Shown here piece by piece: positions 1 through 6,428 of a stretch of DNA of 27,895 bases. The stretch is from an uncultured Pseudomonadota bacterium. Its GTDB lineage: Bacteria; Pseudomonadota; Alphaproteobacteria; CACZRW01. Numbering within the stretch: the first letter of the stretch is position 1; each line of letters begins with the position of its first letter. The stretch spans positions 1 through 27,895 of the forward strand of contig CACZRW010000091.1 of the NCBI GenBank assembly GCA_902783675.1, written 5' to 3'. Both the position numbers and the translations under genes were made by a program. The notes below the pieces were generated by a model. That model had not been told where the DNA came from, did no database searches, and was given only the letters and a program-made list of their open reading frames with translations.

Positions 1-1008
1 GTTGATATTGTAGAAGGCACATTAAAAAACACGGAATCAGCTTTGCTCCAGACATTTGCGCACGAGCTGAAGCATGCGGAGCAATTCTCGGAAGAACTTT
101 GTAAAATGGAATATGATGCACGTCACAACAATGGTTTGGCGTATCATCAACTGGAATATTTAATAGAAGCTCAAGCTTTTGCATTTGGGAGTTATGTGAC
201 GTATTTGTTCCAGTTAGAATCCTCTTCCCCGCAAACACAGTGGCGATATGATGAAGCGGTATTTCCTATTCTTGAAAAGCACACAAAAGGGAAAAGTATT
301 GATGACTTTTACGATATTCAGTGTGAAATGATGAAGGAAGTTTTGCCACTGATTTACGAAGATGCATTATATCGTGACCAATATGATTTGGATTCTCCAA
401 TTTTAAGGAAAGATAAAGGATTAACAGAAGAAGAAATTCCTGCTTCTTTTCATTTTAAGGACCCCAAGGAAGCCTTCTCATTACTTAAAGACATGCCGCG
501 AGAAGCAAGGACACCGGCTGAAAAAATTCGTTCTATGATAAGATATATTTATGAATGGGATAAATCTCTTTTTCACAATAAGTTAATATCCTCCGGTGAG
601 ATCTTAGATATCATAAAAACGGAATTCGCTCGCTCTCCAAAAGACGCCACTCGACGACATGTCCGATACAGTAAAGATATGCTGGAAGCTTTTTTGGATT
701 TTAAGGTGGATGAAAAGCCCTTTATGCAGGAAAAAGATATTTCGGACCTGCTGGATGGCGCGCGTGCTTCGGGACGAAAAGATGTAGAAGATGCGCTCCT
801 TGCCTATAAGACCGATCATCCCGATGACAAGCGTTTTTCCGATAAGATGTTTGAGTTTAATCGTAGGGACAAGGTCGCAGAGTTCGTGAAGCGCCAAGAA
901 AGGAAAGCCGCTAAAGTTAAGTTCGCCGTTGAGAATGCCGCCAAAAAAGCCGCTAATAAAGGCGCATCCACTCTTACCGCCGCAGTCAAAGCAGCAAAGA
1001 GCAAATAA
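1..1008 (+). CDS. Putative zinc metallopeptidase (HExxH), 5' end outside window
   Basis: The reading frame is open from base 1, so the gene starts upstream and only its 3' part (335 codons) is present; the TTG at 43 is unlikely to be the real start. About 20 residues in lies HELKH, an HExxH zinc-binding motif, and some 35 residues later LIEAQAFAFG could supply a glutamate as third ligand, a gluzincin-like arrangement. This resembles small uncharacterised alphaproteobacterial proteins annotated as putative metallopeptidases (DUF6782-like; family assignment tentative). The middle is charged and helical. The last 40 residues are rich in Ala and Lys, suggesting a basic helical tail that might bind nucleic acid or membrane. 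No signal peptide can be judged without the N-terminus. The next gene, slyX, converges on it with 59 bp between and no clear terminator. The substrate is unknown. Confidence 0.6.
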   Translation, partial: VDIVEGTLKNTESALLQTFAHELKHAEQFSEELCKMEYDARHNNGLAYHQLEYLIEAQAFAFGSYVTYLFQLESSSPQTQWRYDEAVFPILEKHTKGKSIDDFYDIQCEMMKEVLPLIYEDALYRDQYDLDSPILRKDKGLTEEEIPASFHFKDPKEAFSLLKDMPREARTPAEKIRSMIRYIYEWDKSLFHNKLISSGEILDIIKTEFARSPKDATRRHVRYSKDMLEAFLDFKVDEKPFMQEKDISDLLDGARASGRKDVEDALLAYKTDHPDDKRFSDKMFEFNRRDKVAEFVKRQERKAAKVKFAVENAAKKAANKGASTLTAAVKAAKSK

Positions 1009-1067
1009 AGTAGCCCTAACCGGCAAGCTGAACCTTTACCAAAAGCCAAATTAATAGGTGTCTATGG

Positions 1068-1268
1068 CTAATAATGCGGAGGAGGGGTTTCCTCGGAAAG
1101 CGGCTTGATGTTACTTCCCAAAGCTCCCTTTAGTTCCTTATTCTCTTGAGCCAGGCGGTCAATAATTTTCCATTGCTTAACCAGCTCGTCATTCAAGGTG
1201 TCCAGCATCTTCTGCTGATGACAAACATCCACTTCCAAAGCTTCAAGGCGTTTTTGTAAGTCTCGCAT
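1068..1268 (-). CDS. slyX: SlyX family coiled-coil protein
   Basis: A 66-residue protein that is almost entirely one heptad-like coiled coil (MRDLQKRLEALEVDV through QENKELKG) and ends in PPPHY, the hallmark C-terminus of SlyX proteins. I chose the ATG at 1268 rather than the in-frame upstream start at 1298 because GGGGAGGT sits six bases before it and SlyX proteins normally begin at this point. The molecular role of SlyX is unknown; in E. coli it lies beside slyD. Here it is downstream of the degenerate receiver-domain gene with its own promoter, so it is probably a separate unit. It converges with the metallopeptidase gene. Confidence 0.85.
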   Translation of the reverse strand: MRDLQKRLEALEVDVCHQQKMLDTLNDELVKQWKIIDRLAQENKELKGALGSNIKPLSEETPPPHY

Positions 1269-1304
1269 TTTTACCTCCCCAGTGGTTGAATTGCACACAA
1301 ATCC

Positions 1305-1332
1305 ATTATAGCCGCTTTGGCTTTTTTTGCAA
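1305..1332 (-). promoter_or_regulatory. Probable sigma-70 promoter for slyX
   Basis: On the minus strand TTGCAA (1327-1332) is followed after 16 bases by a perfect TATAAT (1305-1310). This puts the start near 1298, giving a leader of about 30 bases with a strong ribosome binding site before slyX. Confidence 0.6.
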
Positions 1333-1353
1333 GCAAACTCGCCCTACGGAGCT

Positions 1354-1776
1354 TTAGAACCTTTTATATCTGGAAACTTTATAACAACGACAAGCCGTCG
1401 GCACATAGTGGCACCCGCATATGATTATGCGAATGGCACCTTTCATCACCTCTTCACTATACCCTTTTGGCAGGTGAGAATAACAGCCGCACTTGAGGAA
1501 AAAGGAAATAATTCTTTTGTTTTTTGATGAGGAGAGCACGATAAGCTTAGCTTTTTTAATCAGCGGCTTCAGCTTAAGCATCATATTTTTCCAATCATCT
1601 CCGAACAATTCAAAGCTTACAAAGATAAACTTAAAATCTTCGGCCTCTTGCAGAATATCAAACAAGAATTGCAGATTGTCTGCCGTCACAATCTCAATAT
1701 CTTCCTGCATACTTTGAAGGTGAGAGCATATTTTCTTGCAAAAAGCACAATCGCTGTCAGCCACAACAACTTTCAT
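1354..1776 (-). CDS. Orphan, degenerate response-regulator receiver domain
   Basis: A 140-residue protein with the layout of a NarL/FixJ-type receiver: acidic residues D7 and D9 after the first strand, a hydrophobic strand FIFVSF at 50-55, a Ser-rich switch strand (IVLSSS), a conserved Lys in LPKG, and an ending typical of LuxR-class receivers (EEVMKGAIRII). The expected phospho-acceptor Asp appears to be Ser54, so normal phosphorylation is unlikely. There is no helix-turn-helix; the chain stops after a short Cys- and Arg-containing tail. Its start has AGGAGA seven bases upstream. It lies between hpnE (83 bp away) and slyX, with no kinase in sight. It may be a phosphorylation-independent protein-protein module or the remnant of a regulator that lost its DNA-binding half. 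The fold is clear at pattern level; the role is unknown. Confidence 0.6.
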   Translation of the reverse strand: MKVVVADSDCAFCKKICSHLQSMQEDIEIVTADNLQFLFDILQEAEDFKFIFVSFELFGDDWKNMMLKLKPLIKKAKLIVLSSSKNKRIISFFLKCGCYSHLPKGYSEEVMKGAIRIIICGCHYVPTACRCYKVSRYKRF

Positions 1777-1859
1777 TACGCTTTCTCCTAACAGGATAAT
1801 AACAAGTAAGTGCTATAATAATACGCCTTTATGTCTACTATGCACACCTATACTTTAGG

Positions 1860-2894
1860 CTATAAACAGACTTTTCCCGCCGCTTTAAAGCCTGACAGAG
1901 CGGTCGCTTCCAAGGTGCAAGGAAGGCTTTTAACGGTCCAATCCCCCGCATGGATAATTCCATTTGCTTCCAACATTTGCAAAGCTTTATCTCGTGCGGC
2001 AAGGTTTTCGGGGGTTTGCAATATGGTCGCTCGCTTTTGGTTTATTACGGCCGTTTTTAGATACGAGCCTTTGATAGATAAGACACCTTTCGCCTCGTTC
2101 CAAACTTTTTGTGCTATCTCGGCATCCACCTTTTGGCAGTTGCTGATAGTGACCGACATCACATCACCCCTGACCTTATACCAATGCCCCACACCTCCGA
2201 CAACACCGCAAAATATCGGCGTTTTTTGCGGATTAGAAAGCAAAAAGTGGATGTTAGAAATCGTATTATAGGAAAGCACGGGCAGATCGGGAAAGAGCCT
2301 TTTCATGGCAAAATAGGGCAGGGCAAAAATGACTTTATCTCCGGCTTTAAGGTTCACTTTCTTTCCGCAAAAACTAAGTTCCTCATCATCAATGAAACCG
2401 TCGCACTTCATCCCGTATTTAACAGAAATCCTGTGCCGCTTGGCAAAGCCCAAGAAAGGCAAAATAAAAGCATCATCAAAACTTTCCTTTACCATAAGGG
2501 GAAAAGGTGCTTTAAGAGCCTTCAGAAGTGTCCTAAAGAACAAACCGTTAGCCGCTGTTTTCGCCGATGTGTTCAAGACGGACTCGACCGCTAATTCCCA
2601 TAACTTGCAAAAACTTTTCTCCTTAAAAGAAAGTTTGAAGCCTGCCGCGCAAATTCTATCCTTAGCCCCGATAATATCAAGAAACTTAAGGACATTTTTG
2701 TTAGCCCTGATCATCATGTGATTATCGTCAACATAACGCGTGAACGAAGGAATAAAGTTAGAGCCGCCCCTTCCTCCCAAATGAAAAGATGCCTCGTAAA
2801 TTGTAATATCGTCCGCAAAACCGTCAGCTCTTAAAGCCGCTGCCGCCGCCATACCGGCAAGTCCGCCACCGATTATGTGGACTTTACTCTTCAT
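1860..2894 (-). CDS. hpnE: Hydroxysqualene dehydroxylase HpnE (FAD-dependent), compact form
   Basis: Converts hydroxysqualene to squalene with a reduced flavin, the last step of the HpnC/D/E route. The N-terminus has an FAD Rossmann motif (GGGLAG, residues 9-14), then YEASFHLGGRGGS, the flavin-binding stretch of amine-oxidase-like enzymes. VLNTSAKTA matches the HpnE ALNT region, and the C-terminus carries the second FAD motif (HAGDWT...LPCTLEATALSG). I chose the ATG at 2894, which overlaps the end of hpnD by 11 bases, because it places the Rossmann motif correctly. At 344 residues it is clearly shorter than the roughly 420 usual for the family; the missing part is between the first FAD segment and the VLNTS region, so the substrate-cap domain is compressed. 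It is last in the trmFO-hpnC-hpnD-hpnE operon. Confidence 0.85.
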   Translation of the reverse strand: MKSKVHIIGGGLAGMAAAAALRADGFADDITIYEASFHLGGRGGSNFIPSFTRYVDDNHMMIRANKNVLKFLDIIGAKDRICAAGFKLSFKEKSFCKLWELAVESVLNTSAKTAANGLFFRTLLKALKAPFPLMVKESFDDAFILPFLGFAKRHRISVKYGMKCDGFIDDEELSFCGKKVNLKAGDKVIFALPYFAMKRLFPDLPVLSYNTISNIHFLLSNPQKTPIFCGVVGGVGHWYKVRGDVMSVTISNCQKVDAEIAQKVWNEAKGVLSIKGSYLKTAVINQKRATILQTPENLAARDKALQMLEANGIIHAGDWTVKSLPCTLEATALSGFKAAGKVCL

Positions 2895-3744
2895 AACCAA
2901 GCAATCCCATGAGCATATCAAGTTTACCAAGCTTTATTCTGGGTGAAACTATGCCGATACCCCTTTTTTGCATTTTGCGGAAAATAGCATAATAAACTCG
3001 CTTCATCATTTCCGCCGCCTTCAAAGCCTTTTTATTTTGAGGAGTGATAAGGCTTTGTGCCTTTGCATACATTTCTTCTGCCCTGACTGCCAAGTCTTTG
3101 CGTATATCCAAAAGAGCAGGGCTATCAAGGAGTTCTTTTGGTGAAAGTCCCTCTACTCCATACTTGCTCATTAATTCCAAAGGTATGTATATGCGCCCCA
3201 TGTCGGCATCTTCGGCTTCATCTCTTAATATGTTTGTTAGTTGCAGGGCTTCTCCCAAGCAAATTGCATATTGCACGGATTCCTTGCTTATATCGCCGAA
3301 AATATGAATAGAAAGCATACCAACCGCACCCGCCACCCGTCGGCAATATAGCTTAAGCTCGGACATAGTAAGGGGGGTTCCGGTATTATTCATATCCATT
3401 TCCATGCCCGCAATGACTTCCAAAAACTCATCTTTAGGCAAAGAAAACTCGTTTATGACCCGCCCCAGAGCAATCGCGATTTTATTATCTGTCGGGACAT
3501 CATTCTGATAAAGCCCGTTTATAATTTTCTTCCATTCGTCAAGCTGCCGCTTCTTTTCATCAATGCTAAGCTCACCATCGGCTATATCATCAACAACGCG
3601 ACAAAACGCATACACGGCAAACATCGCCTCTCGCTTATTTTTCGGCAAAAAGCGCATTCCCCAGTAAAAGGAGGACCCTGCTTCCTTAACTATATTGCGA
3701 ACATAGTCGTTTACATCTTGGTCATCTTTAATCTTTCTCGCCAT
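2884..3744 (-). CDS. hpnD: Presqualene diphosphate synthase HpnD
   Basis: Joins two farnesyl diphosphates into presqualene diphosphate. The protein (286 residues) has the squalene/phytoene synthase fold signatures: SSFYWGMRFLP near the N-terminus, the first Asp-rich motif DDIAD at 52-56, and the second, DEAED, at 175-179 within LTNILRDEAEDADMGRIYIP. These bind the Mg-diphosphate groups. I chose the ATG at 3744 over a longer frame start at 3783 because homologues begin shortly before the SSFYW motif. The start lies inside the end of hpnC (34-base overlap), and its own end overlaps hpnE, so the three proteins are probably translationally coupled. It belongs to the HpnD rather than HpnC branch because of the FCRVVDDIAD and YIPLE contexts. 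Confidence 0.92.
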   Translation of the reverse strand: MARKIKDDQDVNDYVRNIVKEAGSSFYWGMRFLPKNKREAMFAVYAFCRVVDDIADGELSIDEKKRQLDEWKKIINGLYQNDVPTDNKIAIALGRVINEFSLPKDEFLEVIAGMEMDMNNTGTPLTMSELKLYCRRVAGAVGMLSIHIFGDISKESVQYAICLGEALQLTNILRDEAEDADMGRIYIPLELMSKYGVEGLSPKELLDSPALLDIRKDLAVRAEEMYAKAQSLITPQNKKALKAAEMMKRVYYAIFRKMQKRGIGIVSPRIKLGKLDMLMGLLGYEE

Positions 3745-4556
3745 ATCCCGTTCCCGATACCTGTAATTGTTCCTAAAATCCAATCTTTTTTTGAAAGCTC
3801 AATGTGGTTTTGTAGCACATCGTTGGTCTTAAGTTTTAATAAAAGCCTCACTGCAAGGTTATGTATGGTGCAAACCTCCATTCTTAGCCCTTTGCTGTAT
3901 GTTACCATGGGTAAAGTCGCCGCTTCCTTAAGCAAACCGTAAGTCATATCCAGTATTCCATTGATGGCCTCGCGTAATTCGGGCTTCATGGCTTTATTCA
4001 AGAAGTCCTTTTCGGTAATTTTGCCCTTGGCAAGGAAGCTTTTGGGGATATAGGACCTTTTCATTTCTTGCCAGTCTTTTTGCATATCCTGAACATGGTT
4101 TATTACCTGTAAGGCCGAACAAAGCATATCCGAAGGCCAGTAAGCCTCTTTACCCTCACCATGTAAATCAAGCATATAACGCCCCACGGGATTGGCGGAG
4201 TACTTACAGTAATTCATCAAATCTGCCCAAGAATCATATATTGCTCCTTTAGCGTCCATGCGAAAGGCAACAAGCAAATCCGTTGCGTGCTTAGGCGTTA
4301 TTCCGGTTATTTCTAAACTTTTTCTAAGCACTTTAGCGGCATGAGTGGATTTACTTACCTTCTTTTCATTAAGTAAAACCGCTTCAAGCTCATCAAGCAT
4401 GGCTATCTTTTTCTTAGGCGAAAGTCTTGGATTATCGGCAATATCATCGGCCGTTCTGGCGAAATTATAATAAGCCATAACATGCGACCTAAGCCTTGCG
4501 GGTATCAAAAACGACCCTACCGGAAAGTTTTCTTGCTTATGCGTTTTACTTGGCAA
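3711..4556 (-). CDS. hpnC: Hydroxysqualene synthase HpnC
   Basis: Converts presqualene diphosphate to hydroxysqualene. The 281-residue protein begins with the HpnC signature ENFPVGSFLIPARLR (9-23) and has FARTADDIAD with the first Asp-rich motif at 37-41, plus a second one in NHVQDMQKDWQEMKRSYIP. The start must be the TTG at 4556: the frame is closed by a stop three codons upstream, and the next ATG lies beyond the signature motif. The TTG is inside the last codons of trmFO (11-base overlap), so initiation probably depends on ribosomes finishing trmFO. A TTG start plus coupling suggests low, stoichiometric expression. No squalene-hopene cyclase gene is in the window, so whether the squalene goes to hopanoids is unknown. 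Confidence 0.9.
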   Translation of the reverse strand: MPSKTHKQENFPVGSFLIPARLRSHVMAYYNFARTADDIADNPRLSPKKKIAMLDELEAVLLNEKKVSKSTHAAKVLRKSLEITGITPKHATDLLVAFRMDAKGAIYDSWADLMNYCKYSANPVGRYMLDLHGEGKEAYWPSDMLCSALQVINHVQDMQKDWQEMKRSYIPKSFLAKGKITEKDFLNKAMKPELREAINGILDMTYGLLKEAATLPMVTYSKGLRMEVCTIHNLAVRLLLKLKTNDVLQNHIELSKKDWILGTITGIGNGIWRERLKMTKM

Positions 4557-5910
4557 TTTTAATCACCCATTCATCAATATCTTTTAAAGCTTTGGCAGCT
4601 TGCAAGCGCTTTTTATCCTTACCTCTGGGCTGCTTTTTAATCCCTTCAATATAATCAAGTTCTGGGAAAAGTCCAAAGTTTATATTGCTTGGTTGAAAAG
4701 AAACTCCTTCGGCCACTCCTTCCGTTATATGTGCAAGGATAGAACCGAGCGCCGTAGTTCGTGGAGGCAAAACCGCCTTTTCGCCCAGCATTTCAAAAGC
4801 GGTAAACAAGCCGGCAAGAAATCCCGTCGCTATGCTCTCCACATAACCCTCGCACCCCGTAATTTGTCCCGCAAAACGAACATTAGGTTTAACTTTTAGG
4901 CATAGTGTCTTATCAAGTAACTTGGGCGAGTTTAAGAAAGTATTTCTATGCACGGTTCCAAGCCTTGCAAACTCGGCATTTTCCAACCCCGGAATCATTC
5001 TGAATATGCGCTTTTGCTCACCCATTTTAAGTTTAGTTTGAAAGCCGACAATATTAAGCAGAGAGCCCGAAATATTGTCATTTCTAAGTTGCACCACCGC
5101 AAATTCGCGCATTCCGCTTTTATGGGGATTATAAAGACCTATCGGCTTCATAGGACCAAAGGCCAAAGTATTTCTGCCCCTTTGCGCCATTACTTCAATG
5201 GGGAGGCAGCCGTCAAAATAGGGCGTCTCTTTCTCCCAGTCCGTAAACTCAACCTTTTCTGCTTCAAGCAAAGCGTCAACAAAGGCATAATATTCATCTT
5301 CGGACAAAGGGCAGTTTATATAATCCCCGACGCTCCCGTCACCGTCTTTATCCCATCTTGATTGCCTCCACGCCTTTGTCATATCCACCGAGTCCGCATA
5401 AACAACAGGTGCAATCGCATCAAAGAAGTGTAAGTGCTCTCCGCCGGTAAGAGCTGATATTTGCTCGGTCAAGGCATCAGAAGTAAGAGGACCGCTGGCA
5501 ATTATTACTTTTCCTTCGGGAATGGTAGTAACTTCCCCCCTTTTTAAAGTAATTAAGGGATTGGCGAGCAACCGTTCCTGCACCATTTTGGAAAAGCCTT
5601 CCCTGTCCACTGCCAGCGCTCCGCCCGCAGGAACTCTGGTTTTGTCGGCACACTCCATAAGCAAAGAACCGCACCGCCGCAATTCCTCGTGCATCACCCC
5701 GACCGCATTCATTTCCGAGTCATCAGAGCGTAGCGAATTAGAACACACCAGCTCGGCAAAGTTTTCTGTTTTGTGGGCAGGCGAGCTTTTCAAAGGCCGC
5801 ATCTCCCTCAACTCCACATTTACTCCCCTTTTTGCCAGTTGCCAGGCTGCCTCGGATCCTGCCAGCCCCGCTCCCACAACAATGACCTTTTCGCTTCTAA
5901 TCTCAAGCAC
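4546..5910 (-). CDS. trmFO: Folate/FAD-dependent tRNA (uracil-54-C5) methyltransferase TrmFO
   Basis: Makes ribothymidine at position 54 of tRNA using methylene-THF and FADH2. At about 454 residues it has the normal family length. Visible hallmarks are the Rossmann FAD motif GAGLAGSEAAWQLAKRG (13-29), REMRP, the segment HKTENFAELVCSNSLRSDD with the catalytic-region Cys56, and PYFDGCLPIEVMAQRG, the other conserved Cys region. The C-terminal domain ends in ALKDIDEWV. The start is ambiguous: the GTG at 5910 directly abuts the AAAGGAG ribosome binding site, leaving no spacing, while an in-frame ATT at 5901 is correctly spaced and would remove only three residues. It is first in the operon with hpnC/D/E, a pairing whose logic is not obvious. 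Confidence 0.95.
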   Translation of the reverse strand: MLEIRSEKVIVVGAGLAGSEAAWQLAKRGVNVELREMRPLKSSPAHKTENFAELVCSNSLRSDDSEMNAVGVMHEELRRCGSLLMECADKTRVPAGGALAVDREGFSKMVQERLLANPLITLKRGEVTTIPEGKVIIASGPLTSDALTEQISALTGGEHLHFFDAIAPVVYADSVDMTKAWRQSRWDKDGDGSVGDYINCPLSEDEYYAFVDALLEAEKVEFTDWEKETPYFDGCLPIEVMAQRGRNTLAFGPMKPIGLYNPHKSGMREFAVVQLRNDNISGSLLNIVGFQTKLKMGEQKRIFRMIPGLENAEFARLGTVHRNTFLNSPKLLDKTLCLKVKPNVRFAGQITGCEGYVESIATGFLAGLFTAFEMLGEKAVLPPRTTALGSILAHITEGVAEGVSFQPSNINFGLFPELDYIEGIKKQPRGKDKKRLQAAKALKDIDEWVIKIAK

Positions 5911-5978
5911 TCCTTTAAAAGAAAATTAACCTTTTAAGGCGTATAAGATAACCAATTTTAAAAATAAGAGAAGGGTAA

Positions 5979-6428
5979 ATGGGTCTTATTGATGTTCTAA
6001 TAATCTGCCTTGCCGCTATTCTGCTTTTCATGTGGGGCATTCCAAAAGTGCTTAGTTCCTACATCAGAAGTAAGGAAACCGTTATAAATCCTTTAGATTT
6101 GAACACAAAGCTTACCAAAGGCGAGGAAGCCGTTCTGCTCGATATCAGAAGAAAAAAAGATTTTAACAATTTTTTAGGACATATCGTGCAAGCTATCAAT
6201 GTACCTTTGGACGAACTGGCAGAAATGCTTGAGAAGGAAAGTCCCATGTTTGACGGGTTAAAAGAAGTTCCTGTCATAGTCATTGATCAATCCGATTCGT
6301 TGAAAGGGTTAAAGGCGGCAAAACTTTTAAGAGCCAATGGCTTTACCAATGTTTTGTTACTGGATGGTGGTCTTATTGCGTGGATAAAAAGTAAGTTGCC
6401 AACAACAAAGTTAGAGGTGCGAAAATGA
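5979..6428 (+). CDS. Membrane-anchored rhodanese-like protein lacking the catalytic cysteine
   Basis: A 149-residue protein. Residues 3-19 form a single hydrophobic helix (LIDVLIICLAAILLFMW), followed by a rhodanese fold: LLDIRRKKDFNNFLGHI (53-69, the DxR...GHI signature), INVPLDEL, and a C-terminal DGGLIAWIKSKLP typical of rhodanese ends. The active-site loop should carry Cys in place of D103, in the stretch VIVIDQSDSLKG; no Cys is present, so sulfur transfer is not expected and a binding role is more likely. The start has GAAGGG upstream. Its stop overlaps the start of the pentapeptide-repeat gene by four bases (ATGA), so the two are co-translated and probably act together at the envelope. 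The helix orientation cannot be decided from sequence alone. Confidence 0.8.
   Translation: MGLIDVLIICLAAILLFMWGIPKVLSSYIRSKETVINPLDLNTKLTKGEEAVLLDIRRKKDFNNFLGHIVQAINVPLDELAEMLEKESPMFDGLKEVPVIVIDQSDSLKGLKAAKLLRANGFTNVLLLDGGLIAWIKSKLPTTKLEVRK

Noticed and set aside
1305..1328. Plus-strand AGCC/GGCT hairpin followed by seven T as a terminator
   Set aside because: The stem is only four base pairs, and the segment is better explained as the slyX promoter on the minus strand.
1831..2721. Plus-strand ORFs opposite hpnE
   Set aside because: They are shadows of hpnE, whose protein has recognisable FAD motifs; the opposite frames show no family features.
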